NCBI RefSeq assembly: GCF_900107605.1
Contig: NZ_FNQJ01000003.1
Location: forward strand, 1 to 64,000
Length of the DNA: 64,000 bases
Source of the DNA: Acidovorax soli
GTDB lineage: Bacteria; Pseudomonadota; Gammaproteobacteria; Burkholderiales; Burkholderiaceae_C
Reading direction: 5' to 3'
Position 1 is the stretch's first letter, and each line of letters begins with the position of its first letter. The translations under genes and the position numbers were made by a program. The notes under the pieces were generated by a model, which made no database searches, was not told the DNA's origin, and saw only the letters and a program-made list of their open reading frames with translations. This document shows positions 18,597-28,303 of the stretch, one piece after another.

Positions 18597-19079
18597 TCAG
18601 CTGAACAAGGCTTTTTCCAGCCGGGCAAATTTGGCATCGCCGACGGCATCCCGGATCTTGGGAGCCAATGCCGCCAGGTCATCAAAACTGCCCGCCCCCT
18701 CCACGGCCAGATTCAAGCGAAAACCGCGCAAACCCAAGCCAGCGGTCAATTCGGTGGCAATGAGGTAGGCGGCCTGGTAGCGCTCTGTATCAGACCGGCC
18801 ACTGACCTCGTCCGACAACTCCAGCGACGACGAGATGCCATCACCGCCTGCCAACGACAACCCGGTAACCGCCAGCCCGGTGATCGGCTCCAGCAGCCCT
18901 TGCGCCAACATGGTCTGCACGTCTTCCTGGGTGATCCCCATCCCAGCAGTGGCTGCAAGCACGTCACGGGTCGTTCGTTTGCCATCAAACAAAATGAAAG
19001 CGGTGCGCTGGCGAGATGTCAGCCCCCCTTGCCTGTCTTTCAGAGACTCCTGACCCGCTTGCGTTTTAACCAGTACCAT
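18597..19079 (-). CDS. Conserved-looking protein of unknown function
   Basis: Unrecognised protein of 160 residues with a strong ribosome-binding site (AAGGAGG) before its ATG. The first 60 residues (TSRQRTAFILFDGKRTTRDVLAATAGMGITQEDVQTMLAQGLLEP) look like a winged-helix-type module. The second half is amphipathic helix with AYLIATELTAGLGLRGFRLNLAVEGAG. There is no signal peptide or membrane segment, so it is probably cytoplasmic. It lies alone, convergent with the FKBP gene and upstream of nothing obvious. No function is proposed. Confidence 0.75.
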   Translation of the reverse strand: MVLVKTQAGQESLKDRQGGLTSRQRTAFILFDGKRTTRDVLAATAGMGITQEDVQTMLAQGLLEPITGLAVTGLSLAGGDGISSSLELSDEVSGRSDTERYQAAYLIATELTAGLGLRGFRLNLAVEGAGSFDDLAALAPKIRDAVGDAKFARLEKALFS

Positions 19080-19248
19080 GTGCCTCCTTCAAAGGTGGGA
19101 TGACACGGCACCGGCGGTGCGTGCAATCTTTTGAAACAGTCTCGCAGGTTTGCCGCGTTTTGACATCGGGGGTTTCCATCAAGCAGGCACCTCGACAAAC
19201 CGGCAATGGCCGCCGGCCAGGCCTTCACCGTGCGCAGGCAACTGGCCC

Positions 19249-21348
19249 TCACATCTCGGAGCGCACCACGGGCAGCGCGGGAGCCGGTCGCGTGATGCGG
19301 CTCACCACGGCGGCCACGATCAGCCCCGCAGGCACTCCAAACACCCCCGCAGAAATGGGTTGGATGCCAAACCACAGGCCATCCGCGAGCAGCCAGCCCA
19401 CCCATGCGCGCATGGCGGCAACATGCGAAAGCATGTAGTACACCGCAACGCCCAGCCCGGCGAGCATGCCGGCCACCGCGCCCTGGCGCGTGGTGCCACG
19501 CCAAAAGATGCCCAGCACCATTACCGGCACAAAAGCCGATGCCGCCAGGGAAAACGATGCCGAAACGAGCGGCAGAATTTCGGCCGGCTTGAGCGCCGCC
19601 ACGAATGCCGCCGCCAGCGCCACGGACAGCAAGGTGAACTTGGTCAGGATGACGCGCTGCTCGGGCGATGCCTCCCTGGGGGCGCCGCGGTAATAGAGGT
19701 CGCGCACCAGCGCATTGCTGATGGTCAGCAGCAGCCCATCGGCCGTGGACAGCGCCGCAGCCAGCCCGCCCGCCGCCACCAGGCCCGACACCACATAGGG
19801 CAGCCCCCCCAGCTCCGGCGTGGCCAGCATGATGAGATCGGCCCCCAGGCGGATCTCGCCAAACTGCACCAGGCCGTCGCCGTTCACGTCTTCCACCGAC
19901 AGCAGCGACGCATCCACGCGCGCCCATTGCGCCATCCAGCTGGGCAAGGTATCGAAGCTGCTGCCCACCAGGTTCTGCATGACCTCGAACTTCACCAGCA
20001 CCGCCAGCGCCGGCGCGCTGAGGTACAGCAAGGCAATGAAGAAAAGCGACCAGGCCACCGATGAGCGTGCAGCCGCCACGGTGGGGGAGGTGTAGTAACG
20101 GGTCAGCAGATGCGGCAGCCCCGCCGTGCCCACCATCAGGCAGAACATCAGTGCCAGAAAATTGCGCCGGGTGAGTTCATACTCCTGCCGCTCGTGCGGC
20201 GAGCCGTCAGGGTTGCCCGCATAGGCCTGGCTGTGCAGCGGCAGCCCCCCCAGGGGCCGGGCACGCTCGTAGTTTTCGCGCATCTCACGCGTCCAGCGCT
20301 CGCGTGCCGATACCGCATCGCGCGGCAGTGCGACCAGTTCCCGGCTGGCAGAAACGATCAGGCCCACATCGGCATTCTGGTCGCGCAGGGTACGAACACG
20401 CTCACGCGCCTTTTCGCGCTCACGCTCCAACGCACCTTCAACGTCCTTGAGGCGCGCCTCGTAGTCCTGGGCCCGCCGCAAATAGGCCACCACCACCTGG
20501 TGCTCTGCCGGCGAATCGAGCAGGCGTTCCTCCAGATCGGCAATCTTGCCCAGTTGCGTGCCATAGACCAGCGGTGCCAGCGGGTTGCCCAGCTGCTTGT
20601 AGGCCAGCCACGACACGGGGATCAGGAAAGCCAGCAGCAGCACCACATATTGCGCCACCTGCGTCCAGGTGATGGCGCGCATGCCCCCCAGGAACGAGCA
20701 CAGCAGCACGCCCCCCAGCCCCAGCATGATGCCGATCTCGAACTGCACCCCCGTAAGGCGCGAGGCAATCAGGCCCACACCGTAGATCTGGGCCACCACA
20801 TAGGTGAAGGAGCACAGCACCGCCGCCAGCGCCGCAATGATGCGCGGCCAGCGGCCACCAAAGCGCACATGGAAAAAGTCGGGCACCGTGTAGAGACCCA
20901 TCGCACGCAGATGGGGGGCGATCAGCATGGCCACAAGGCAGAAACCGCCAGTCCAGCCCAGCAGGTAGGCCAGCCCACCGGCCTGGCCGCGTGTGCCAGA
21001 AAAGCCCTGCAGGTACAGCGCACCCGACAGGCTGATGAACGAGGCCGCGCTCATCCAGTCGGCCGCCGCTGCCATGCCGTTGTACACCGGCGGAATCCGC
21101 CGCCCCGCCACGTAATACTCTTCGGGATCGGTGGTGCGCCCGTACACCCCGATGCCGGCATAGACCATCACCGTGAGAAACAGGAAGATCGGACCGATCC
21201 AGTGCCGCGACAGCCCCTGCTGCTCGGCCCAGGCCATCAGAATCAGAAACGCCGCCACCCCCACCACATACAGGGCAAAGATGCGGTGCAGGCGCCACAG
21301 GTAGGCCTTGTCATCGCCCCCTTGTCCCGCGCCCCCGGGCTCAACCAT
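19249..21348 (-). CDS. Sodium/solute symporter, large subunit (SSS family, VC_2705-like)
   Basis: Integral membrane protein of 699 residues with about 13 helices, probably importing a small carboxylate such as acetate with Na+. SSS blocks include EYYVAGRRIPPVYNGMAAAADWMSAASF and GGLAAALSTADGLLLTISNALVRDLYY. Two inserts are unusual. One is a charged, probably coiled-coil loop of about 130 residues after helix 6 (EGALEREREKARERVRTL). The other is a canonical 12-residue EF-hand loop, DVNGDGLVQFGE, near residue 490, on the presumed periplasmic side. Its start overlaps the end of the small-subunit gene by 8 bp, typical of this two-subunit type. Confidence 0.88.
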   Translation of the reverse strand: MVEPGGAGQGGDDKAYLWRLHRIFALYVVGVAAFLILMAWAEQQGLSRHWIGPIFLFLTVMVYAGIGVYGRTTDPEEYYVAGRRIPPVYNGMAAAADWMSAASFISLSGALYLQGFSGTRGQAGGLAYLLGWTGGFCLVAMLIAPHLRAMGLYTVPDFFHVRFGGRWPRIIAALAAVLCSFTYVVAQIYGVGLIASRLTGVQFEIGIMLGLGGVLLCSFLGGMRAITWTQVAQYVVLLLAFLIPVSWLAYKQLGNPLAPLVYGTQLGKIADLEERLLDSPAEHQVVVAYLRRAQDYEARLKDVEGALEREREKARERVRTLRDQNADVGLIVSASRELVALPRDAVSARERWTREMRENYERARPLGGLPLHSQAYAGNPDGSPHERQEYELTRRNFLALMFCLMVGTAGLPHLLTRYYTSPTVAAARSSVAWSLFFIALLYLSAPALAVLVKFEVMQNLVGSSFDTLPSWMAQWARVDASLLSVEDVNGDGLVQFGEIRLGADLIMLATPELGGLPYVVSGLVAAGGLAAALSTADGLLLTISNALVRDLYYRGAPREASPEQRVILTKFTLLSVALAAAFVAALKPAEILPLVSASFSLAASAFVPVMVLGIFWRGTTRQGAVAGMLAGLGVAVYYMLSHVAAMRAWVGWLLADGLWFGIQPISAGVFGVPAGLIVAAVVSRITRPAPALPVVRSEM

Positions 21349-21697
21349 GGGATGGGGCCCGCTCGATGGTCAGCGCGGCCATCCGCGCGGCGTCCTGGCG
21401 CTCAAACCGGTTCATGGCCCAGCAATAGACCACCACGATGGCAATGAACATCAGCACCGCACCCTGTGCAGCAATCCAGTGGCCCAGCGGCCAGCCTGCC
21501 ACCACGAACGCTTGCAGATCGCGGGCGAAGTAGGCGGCCACGAAAGACACCAGCGCCCACGCCAGCAGCAGCCCCCCCTTGAGCCAGAGGTGGCGCACAT
21601 CGTGCATGTCTGGCGGGAAGGGGCCCGCCAGTTCGGGTTCGTGGATTTTTTTCAGGGGCTGCATCCAGGGCGTGCTCGCATACCGTGGGTCGGACAA
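21341..21697 (-). CDS. Symporter small subunit (DUF4212)
   Basis: Two-helix membrane protein of 118 residues matching the DUF4212 small subunit that accompanies this class of SSS symporter. It has a Pro-rich cytoplasmic start, hydrophobic spans near 43-60 and 75-95, and the C-terminal block YCWAMNRFERQDA. The start appears to be TTG at 21697 with AGGGG upstream. It lies 17 bp after the ppsA stop on the same strand, so ppsA and the symporter may share a transcript. That would link uptake of a C2/C3 acid to gluconeogenesis. Confidence 0.85.
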   Translation of the reverse strand: MSDPRYASTPWMQPLKKIHEPELAGPFPPDMHDVRHLWLKGGLLLAWALVSFVAAYFARDLQAFVVAGWPLGHWIAAQGAVLMFIAIVVVYCWAMNRFERQDAARMAALTIERAPSHG

Positions 21698-21714
21698 GGG
21701 CAGCCCCTGCGCAC

Positions 21715-24105
21715 TCAGCGTGCCAGCTGCTGCCAGGTGGCGATCACGCTGTCAGGATTGAGCGAAATCGACGAGATGCCTTCCCTGGCCAGCCACTGCG
21801 CAAAGTCCGGATGGTCGCTGGGGCCCTGGCCGCAGATGCCGATGTATTTGCCCTGCGCCAGACAGGCCTTGATGGCCTGGTGGATCAGCGCCTCGACAGC
21901 CGGGTCGCGCTCGTCAAAGTCCTGTGCCAGCAGCTCCAGGCCCGAGTCGCGGTCCAGGCCCAGGGTGAGCTGGGTCAGGTCGTTGGAGCCGATGGAGAAG
22001 CCGTCGAAGAACTCCAGAAAGCGCTCGGCCAGGATGGCGTTGCTGGGCACCTCGCACATCATGATGACCTTGAGATCGTCCTTGCCGCGCTGCAGGCCGT
22101 GCGAGGCCAGCAACTTGGTCACGCGCTCAGCCTGGCCCAGCGTGCGGACAAACGGCACCATCACCTGCACGTTGGTCAGGCCCATGTCGTTGCGCACTCG
22201 CTTCAGGGCTTCGCATTCCATCGCAAAGGCTTCGCCGAAGTCCTCGCTGATGTAGCGGGCCGCACCGCGGAAGCCCAGCATCGGGTTTTCTTCCTCGGGC
22301 TCGTAGCGGCTGCCGCCAATGAGCTTGCGGTATTCGTTGGACTTGAAGTCCGACAGGCGCACGATCACGGGCTTGGGCCAGAAGGCGGCGGCAATGGTGG
22401 CTACACCCTCTGCGACCTTGTCCACGTAGAACGCGCGCGGGCTGGCATGGCCCCGGGCCACGGATTCGACGGCCTTCTTCAGGTCGGCATCGATCTGGGG
22501 GTAGTCCAGGATGGCCTTGGGGTGCACACCGATGTTGTTGTTGATGATGAACTCCAGTCGCGCCAGGCCAACCCCTTCGTTGGGCAGCTGGGCAAAGTCA
22601 AAGGCCAGCTGGGGGTTGCCCACGTTCATCATGATCTTGGTCTGGATGGCAGGCATCTCGCCGCGCTGCACTTCGGTCACCTCGGTTTCGAGCAGGCCGT
22701 CGTAGATGCGGCCGGTGTCGCCCTCGGAGCAGCTCACCGTGACCAGCGTGCCATCCTTCAGGCGCTCGGTGGCGTCGCCGCAGCCCACCACGGCCGGAAT
22801 GCCCAGCTCGCGCGCGATGATGGCGGCGTGGCAGGTGCGGCCGCCCCGGTTGGTGACGATGGCGCTGGCGCGCTTCATCACGGGCTCCCAGTTGGGGTCG
22901 GTCATGTCGGTGACCAGCACGTCGCCGGGCTGCACCTTGTCCATCTCGGAAATGTGGTGCACCAGACGCACGGGGCCGGTGCCGATCTTCTGGCCAATGG
23001 CGCGGCCCTCGGCCAGCACGGCGCCGTGGCCCTTGAGCTTGTAGCGCAACTCGACCTGGCCCTTGGCCTGACTCTTCACTGTTTCAGGGCGGGCCTGCAG
23101 GATGTAGAGCTGGCCGTCGGTGCCGTCCTTGCCCCATTCGATGTCCATGGGGCGGCCATAGTGCTGCTCGATGACCACGGCATAGTGCGCGAGTTGCTCG
23201 ACATCGGCATCGGTGAGCGAATAGCGGTTGCGCTGCTCGGTGGGCACGTCGGTGGTCTTGATGAGCTTGCCGCTCTGCGCCTTTTCATCGGGCGTGGCAA
23301 ACACCATCTGGATCAGCTTGCTGCCCAGGTTGCGACGGATCACTGCCTTCTTGCCCGCCTTGAGCATGGGCTTGTGCACATAGAACTCGTCAGGGTTCAC
23401 GGCGCCCTGCACCACGGTTTCACCCAGGCCGTAGCTGCTGGTGATGAACACCACGTCTTCAAAGCCGCTCTCAGTGTCGATGGTGAACATCACGCCGGCG
23501 GCGCCCAGGTCGGAGCGCACCATGCGCTGCACGCCGGCCGACAGGGCCACCACATCGTGCGCAAAACCCTTGTGCACGCGGTAGCTGATGGCGCGGTCGT
23601 TGTAGAGGCTGGCGAACACCTCCTTCATCTTGTGCAGCACTGCGTCGATGCCATGCACGTTCAGGAAGGTTTCCTGCTGACCGGCAAACGATGCGTCGGG
23701 CAGATCCTCGGCCGTGGCGGACGAGCGCACGGCAAAGCTGGCTTCGGGATTGCCTTCGGACAGGGTGGCAAAAGCCTCGGCAATGGCCTTTTGCAGATCG
23801 GCCGGGAAAGGCTGGGCCTCGACCATGGCACGGATCTCGGCGCCCACGGCAGCCAGGGCGCGCACGTCTTCGGTGTCGAGCGCTGCCAGCTTGGCGCTGA
23901 TGCGGTCGGCCAGGCCCTCAAAGGCCAAAAATTCGCGGAACGCGTGGGCCGTGGTGGCAAAGCCCGTAGGCACCCGCACGCCATGCGGCAACTGCGAGAT
24001 CATTTCGCCGAGGGAGGCGTTTTTGCCGCCTACCGCCTCAACGTCGGTCATTCTCAGGTTTTCAAACGGTACGACCAGGGCGGTCGGGCTGAAAAGTGCA
24101 GACAT
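21715..24105 (-). CDS. ppsA: Phosphoenolpyruvate synthase
   Basis: Converts pyruvate, ATP and water to PEP, AMP and phosphate, the entry to gluconeogenesis from C3 acids. The ATG at 24105 (GGAG upstream) gives 796 residues, the usual size. The open frame continues upstream but without conserved sequence. The N-terminal ATP-grasp block ([35 protein letters not shown]), the phospho-histidine motif ([18 protein letters not shown], near residue 420) and the C-terminal PEP/pyruvate domain ([28 protein letters not shown]) are all intact. It is divergent from ppsR, whose product inactivates it by phosphorylation. Confidence 0.97.
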   Translation of the reverse strand: MSALFSPTALVVPFENLRMTDVEAVGGKNASLGEMISQLPHGVRVPTGFATTAHAFREFLAFEGLADRISAKLAALDTEDVRALAAVGAEIRAMVEAQPFPADLQKAIAEAFATLSEGNPEASFAVRSSATAEDLPDASFAGQQETFLNVHGIDAVLHKMKEVFASLYNDRAISYRVHKGFAHDVVALSAGVQRMVRSDLGAAGVMFTIDTESGFEDVVFITSSYGLGETVVQGAVNPDEFYVHKPMLKAGKKAVIRRNLGSKLIQMVFATPDEKAQSGKLIKTTDVPTEQRNRYSLTDADVEQLAHYAVVIEQHYGRPMDIEWGKDGTDGQLYILQARPETVKSQAKGQVELRYKLKGHGAVLAEGRAIGQKIGTGPVRLVHHISEMDKVQPGDVLVTDMTDPNWEPVMKRASAIVTNRGGRTCHAAIIARELGIPAVVGCGDATERLKDGTLVTVSCSEGDTGRIYDGLLETEVTEVQRGEMPAIQTKIMMNVGNPQLAFDFAQLPNEGVGLARLEFIINNNIGVHPKAILDYPQIDADLKKAVESVARGHASPRAFYVDKVAEGVATIAAAFWPKPVIVRLSDFKSNEYRKLIGGSRYEPEEENPMLGFRGAARYISEDFGEAFAMECEALKRVRNDMGLTNVQVMVPFVRTLGQAERVTKLLASHGLQRGKDDLKVIMMCEVPSNAILAERFLEFFDGFSIGSNDLTQLTLGLDRDSGLELLAQDFDERDPAVEALIHQAIKACLAQGKYIGICGQGPSDHPDFAQWLAREGISSISLNPDSVIATWQQLAR

Positions 24106-24296
24106 GGGAAAGCTCCAGAAGTTAAAACCGGGTCTGCGCGCCCGCCCGACAGGAGCAGGGAGGGAGCGGCCATGCACGGGCTGCAGCTTTTTGGTTGTGG
24201 TTGTGGGCCGACCGGGTGCATGGTGAGAATTGGATAATTGACGCAATTGTAGGCGGGCCGCACCGGCAACCGCCCGACGCTCTTGAAAAGGCCCCC

Positions 24297-25118
24297 ATGC
24301 ACTCGCGCACCGTATTCTTTGTGTCGGACGGCACCGGCATCACCGCCGAAACGTTCGGCAACGCCATCCTGGCCCAGTTCGAACTGGTACCGCGCCGCGT
24401 GCGCCTGCCCTTCGTGGACACCGAGGACAAGGCCCATCAGGCGGTGCGCCAGATCAACCACACCGCCGAGCTGGAAGGCAAGAAGCCCATCGTCTTCACC
24501 ACGCTGGTGAACATGGAGGTGCTCAAGGTCATCCAGGAGGGCTGCAAGGGCATGCTGCTCGACATGTTTGGCACCTTCGTGCACCCGCTGGAAGAAGAAC
24601 TGGGTGTCAAGTCGCACCACCGGGTGGGCCGTTTCAGCGATGTCAGCCGCAGCAAGGAATACACCGACCGCATCGAGGCCATTAACTTCAGCCTGGCGCA
24701 CGACGACGGCCAGAGCCACCGCGACCTGGCCGGCGCCGACGTGATCCTGGTGGGCGTGAGCCGCAGCGGCAAGACCCCCACCAGCCTGTACCTGGCCATG
24801 CAGCATGGCCTGAAGGCCGCCAACTACCCGCTGATCCCCGAAGATTTTGATCGCCGCCAGCTGCCGCCGGCGCTGATGGAGTTTCGCAAGAAGATCTTCG
24901 GCCTGACGATCAGCCCCGAGCGGCTGTCCGAGATCCGCAGCGAGCGCCGCCCCGACTCGCGCTACGCCAGCCTGCAGAACTGCCGCCACGAGGTGGCCGA
25001 AGCCGAGGCCATGATGCGCCGCGCCGGCATCCGCTGGCTGTCCACCACCACCAAATCCATTGAAGAGATCGCCACCACCATCCTGCAGGAGCTGCAGCCG
25101 GACCGGCTGGTGTATTGA
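24297..25118 (+). CDS. ppsR: PEP synthase regulatory protein (bifunctional kinase/pyrophosphorylase)
   Basis: DUF299-family regulator that switches PpsA off by ADP-dependent threonine phosphorylation and on by phosphate-dependent dephosphorylation. It has 273 residues from the ATG at 24297. It starts [19 protein letters not shown], and the P-loop-like [15 protein letters not shown] lies at about 152-166. Divergent pairing with ppsA is the standard arrangement. The shared 191-bp region includes the small dyad AATTG-ACG-CAATT at 24236-24248. Confidence 0.96.
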   Translation: MHSRTVFFVSDGTGITAETFGNAILAQFELVPRRVRLPFVDTEDKAHQAVRQINHTAELEGKKPIVFTTLVNMEVLKVIQEGCKGMLLDMFGTFVHPLEEELGVKSHHRVGRFSDVSRSKEYTDRIEAINFSLAHDDGQSHRDLAGADVILVGVSRSGKTPTSLYLAMQHGLKAANYPLIPEDFDRRQLPPALMEFRKKIFGLTISPERLSEIRSERRPDSRYASLQNCRHEVAEAEAMMRRAGIRWLSTTTKSIEEIATTILQELQPDRLVY

Positions 25119-25300
25119 TGCGGCCGTGCGCGGGTCCCCGAGCTGCGCCGCGCAGCCGCCCGGCATGGCCGAACGGCGGCGCAATGCACCACGCGTGTGA
25201 GCCCCGGGCCGGGCAGTGGGTCCACCGTCTTTCACCCGATGGACCGGCTGCCCCGGGCCCCATCGGCGCACCCGCCCCCGTGTCGCGCCCCGCGCGCCCT

Positions 25301-26200
25301 TCAACCACCTGAATGCAGCTGGACCAGGCGTTGGCGCAAGGCTTCTGCAGCGGGAGCCAGCACGCGGTCGCGCCGCTGCAGCAATCCCAAGGTACGCCAG
25401 AGGTCGGGTTCTATCAGCGGCACGCCGCACACCTGGGGGTGCTCCGCCGGTAGCGCCAGTTGCGGCAGCACGGCCAGGCCCAGCCCGGCTTCCACCAGGG
25501 CCAGCGCTCCGGCAACATGATTGCACTCGTACCAAGCGACAGGTTGCTGGGGCAGATCGGCCGTGGCCTGATCCAGGAGCAGCCGGTTGCTGCTGTCACG
25601 CGAGACCGACACCAAGCGCTGCCCCGCCAGTTCAGCCCATGCCACCTCCTTGCGCCCGGCCCAGCGGTGACCCCGCTGCATGGCCAGGACGTAGCGCTCG
25701 CGCATCAGTGCCTCGAAACGCAGTGCCGACTCCTGGCTGCCGGTAAAGCTCAGCCCGAAATCGGCGTCTCCCCGCACCACGGCATCGAGCACCTGGTTGG
25801 CGCTTTCGTCGATGACGTGCACCTGGACCTCCGGCTGCGCCACCGCGAAGGCCCGCAGAACACGGGGCAGCAGATGGCTCGCCACCGACGGAATGCAGGC
25901 GATCGCCACCCGCCCGCGGCGCAGATGGACCTGGTCATTCACGCGCTGCACCGCTTCATCCAGGCCCGCCAGGGCCGTGCGCGCCTCGTGCAGAAACTCC
26001 TGCCCCACCGCCGTCAGTTCCACGCTGCGGGTCGTGCGCTCCAGCAACCGGACACCCAGAGCCGCCTCCAGCCGCTCGACGCGGCGGCTGAGGGCCGGCG
26101 GCGACAGGCACAGGGCTTCTGCCGCCAGGCGAAAGCTCGCCTTCTCTGCAGTGACCACGAATGCCTGCAGTTCACCCAGATCGAATTTGATGCGCAACAT
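25301..26200 (-). CDS. LysR-family transcriptional regulator
   Basis: It has 299 residues. The helix-turn-helix is FVVTAEKASFRLAAEALCLS followed by PALSRRVERLEAALGVRLLER, and an effector-binding domain completes the protein. It is divergent from the Bug / ModA-like / porin cluster, which it most likely controls in response to the imported compound. An ATG at 26200 gives the normal family N-terminus. Confidence 0.92.
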   Translation of the reverse strand: MLRIKFDLGELQAFVVTAEKASFRLAAEALCLSPPALSRRVERLEAALGVRLLERTTRSVELTAVGQEFLHEARTALAGLDEAVQRVNDQVHLRRGRVAIACIPSVASHLLPRVLRAFAVAQPEVQVHVIDESANQVLDAVVRGDADFGLSFTGSQESALRFEALMRERYVLAMQRGHRWAGRKEVAWAELAGQRLVSVSRDSSNRLLLDQATADLPQQPVAWYECNHVAGALALVEAGLGLAVLPQLALPAEHPQVCGVPLIEPDLWRTLGLLQRRDRVLAPAAEALRQRLVQLHSGG

Positions 26201-26250
26201 GCAATAGTCCTGTCATAAATTGCAATTCACAGATTATTGCGTCCTACCTA
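26196..26250. promoter_or_regulatory. Putative LysR operator and divergent promoter region
   Basis: The A/T-rich 104-bp gap repeats the half-site TGCAAT/ATTGCA several times: ATGCAAT overlaps the regulator start, AATTGCAATT lies about 20 bp further, and TTATTGC follows. T-n11-A type dyads spaced this way are typical of LysR regulators. Exact boundaries are uncertain. Confidence 0.45.
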
Positions 26251-26304
26251 GACTGGCGTCCTTTCGCAAGGCCGACCGTGCATCGGCCACTTCTGGAATC
26301 CACC

Positions 26305-27279
26305 ATGCAACGACGCTCCCTGATCGTGGCCGCCGCCCTGGCCACATGTCTCCCCCTGGTCCACACAGCCTCCCAGGCCCAGGACTTTCCTCCCAAGAAG
26401 CCCGTGACCCTGGTGGTCGGCTTCGCCGCCGGCGGTTCAGCGGACATCGCGGCGCGGTTGATCGCCAAGAAGCTGGGCGAGAACATCGGCCAGAGCGTGG
26501 TGGTGGACAACAAGCCCGGCGCGGGGGGCAACCTGGCCCACGCCCAGGTCGCCACGGGCCCGTCGGATGGCTCGGTGTTGCTGTTCGGCTCCATTGGCCC
26601 GCTCAGCATCGCCCCCCATTTCATGAGCGTCCGCTACGACCCGCTCAAGGATCTGGCGCCCATCACCATGGGCGTGAGCTTCCCCAACGTGCTGGTGGTG
26701 CCCGCCAGCACCGGCATCAAGACCCTGGGCGAATTCGTGGCCAAGGCCAGGCGCGAGCCGGGCAAGTTCGACTTTGCCTCCACCGGCCCCGGTTCGGCGG
26801 CGCACCTGGCCGGTGAACTGCTCAACGACGTCGCCAAGATCGACACTGTGCACGTGCCCTACAAGGGCGGCGCCCCTGCGCTGCAGGATGTCCTGGGAGG
26901 GCGTGTGACCGCGTTCTATGCAGCGCCCCCCACCGCCCTGCCCCACATCGAGTCGGGCAAGCTCATTCCATTGGCCACCACTGGACTGACACGTCCTGCC
27001 TATCTGCCCAACGTACCCACGGTGGCAGAGAGCTTTCCGGGCTTCAACGCCACGAACTGGTATGCATTCGTGGCTTCGGCCAAGACACCCAAGCCCCTGC
27101 TGGACCGCTGGAATGTCGAACTGGTGAAGGTGCTCAACACCCCCGAAGTGCGCGAGAACATGCTCAAGCATGGCCAGACCGCATCGCCCAGCACCCGCGA
27201 TGAGCTGGGCAAATTCATCGCCGCCGAATACAGCAAGTGGGGCCGCATCATCCACGAGCGCAAGATAACCGCCGACTGA
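26305..27279 (+). CDS. Bug/TctC-family solute-binding protein
   Basis: Periplasmic binding protein of 324 residues with a signal peptide ending near TASQAQD. Family blocks are VTLVVGFAAGGSADIAARLIA, DNKPGAGGNLAHA and VPYKGGAPALQDVLGGRV. The ATG at 26305 is preferred to one at 26278 because the signal peptide begins there (MQRRSLIVAAALA). It is first in a three-gene cluster with a ModA-like protein and a porin. No membrane transport subunits accompany it. The ligand is probably an organic or aromatic acid. Confidence 0.9.
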   Translation: MQRRSLIVAAALATCLPLVHTASQAQDFPPKKPVTLVVGFAAGGSADIAARLIAKKLGENIGQSVVVDNKPGAGGNLAHAQVATGPSDGSVLLFGSIGPLSIAPHFMSVRYDPLKDLAPITMGVSFPNVLVVPASTGIKTLGEFVAKARREPGKFDFASTGPGSAAHLAGELLNDVAKIDTVHVPYKGGAPALQDVLGGRVTAFYAAPPTALPHIESGKLIPLATTGLTRPAYLPNVPTVAESFPGFNATNWYAFVASAKTPKPLLDRWNVELVKVLNTPEVRENMLKHGQTASPSTRDELGKFIAAEYSKWGRIIHERKITAD

Positions 27280-27323
27280 CATAGCGGCCCGCAACCCCTA
27301 CGACATCAATCAGGAGACATGAC

Positions 27324-28163
27324 ATGCAAACCTTCAAGCCAGACACTGTGAGCCCCATCGAAATGCCCCGCCGCCGGGTGCTGAGCGCCCTGCTCGGCGC
27401 CGCGTTGAGCCTGGGCCTGGCCCTGGGAGCGGCAACGCCCTCCAGCGCCCAGGCGGCAGAAATCCGCGTCGTCACCTCGGGCGGTTTCTCCGCTGCCTAC
27501 GACCAGCTGATTCCCCTGTACGAGCAGGCCACCGGCCACAAGGTGGTCACTGCACGGGGCGCTTCGATGGGCAAGGCACCCGACTCCATCCCCAGCCGCT
27601 TCGCCCGCGGCGAGCAGTTCGACATCGTCATCCTGGCCGACTCGGGGCTGGAGGCCCTGGTGGCGCAGGGCAAGGTGCAGCCCGGCAGCCGCGTGGACCT
27701 GGCCCGTTCCATGATCGGCATGAGCGTGCGCAAGGGCACGCCCAAGCCCGACATCAGCACCGTGGAAGCCCTCAAGCAGACCCTGCTGAACGCCAGGTCG
27801 ATCGCCTATTCCGCCAGCGCCAGCGGAACCTACCTCTCGAACGAACTGTTCCCGCGCCTGGGTGTGGCCGAGCAGATCAAGGACAAGGCCACCAAGATCT
27901 ACAGCGAGCGCGTGGGCGCGGTGGTGTTGCGTGGCGACGCCGAGATCGGCTTCCAGCAGGTCAGCGAGCTGCTGCCCTTCAAAGAGCTGGAGTTCGTCGG
28001 ACCGCTGCCGGACGAAGTCCAGCAGCGCGTTTTCTTCTCGGCGGGCGTGGCCGCGGGCGCAGAGAACCCCGACGCGGCGCGGCATCTGATCCGTTTCCTG
28101 GCAGCACCGGCGGCAGCCCCCATCGTGCGCAGCACCGGCATGGAGCCTGCGGCCGCCCGCTGA
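27324..28163 (+). CDS. ModA-like periplasmic substrate-binding protein
   Basis: Type-2 periplasmic binding protein of the molybdate-binding (ModA) superfamily, 279 residues. The signal peptide has a long n-region (up to about residue 44, cleavage near AQAAE). The core is EIRVVTSGGFSAAYDQLIP, FDIVILADSGLEALV and AGAENPDAARHLIRFLA. It follows the Bug gene by 44 bp on the same strand and precedes a porin. No modB or modC lies nearby, so molybdate import is unlikely. Proteins of this kind in such clusters are usually assigned to organic compounds, but the ligand is unknown. Confidence 0.85.
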   Translation: MQTFKPDTVSPIEMPRRRVLSALLGAALSLGLALGAATPSSAQAAEIRVVTSGGFSAAYDQLIPLYEQATGHKVVTARGASMGKAPDSIPSRFARGEQFDIVILADSGLEALVAQGKVQPGSRVDLARSMIGMSVRKGTPKPDISTVEALKQTLLNARSIAYSASASGTYLSNELFPRLGVAEQIKDKATKIYSERVGAVVLRGDAEIGFQQVSELLPFKELEFVGPLPDEVQQRVFFSAGVAAGAENPDAARHLIRFLAAPAAAPIVRSTGMEPAAAR

Positions 28164-28303
28164 CACTGCGTCGACAGCGCTTCAGCCCCTTGCTCCGCGC
28201 GCCGGGCGTGCGCACCGGCAGCGCTCGCCCAACGACCTCCCCCCACTGCACCGCCCTCCGGGTGCGGCGCACCGCCGCGCCCCTCACAACGACAAGGAGA
28301 CCC

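Noticed and set aside
21685-24237. An 850-codon open frame antisense to ppsA
   Set aside because: Mirror of ppsA codon usage; His/Gly/Val-rich low-complexity translation with no start signal or domain.
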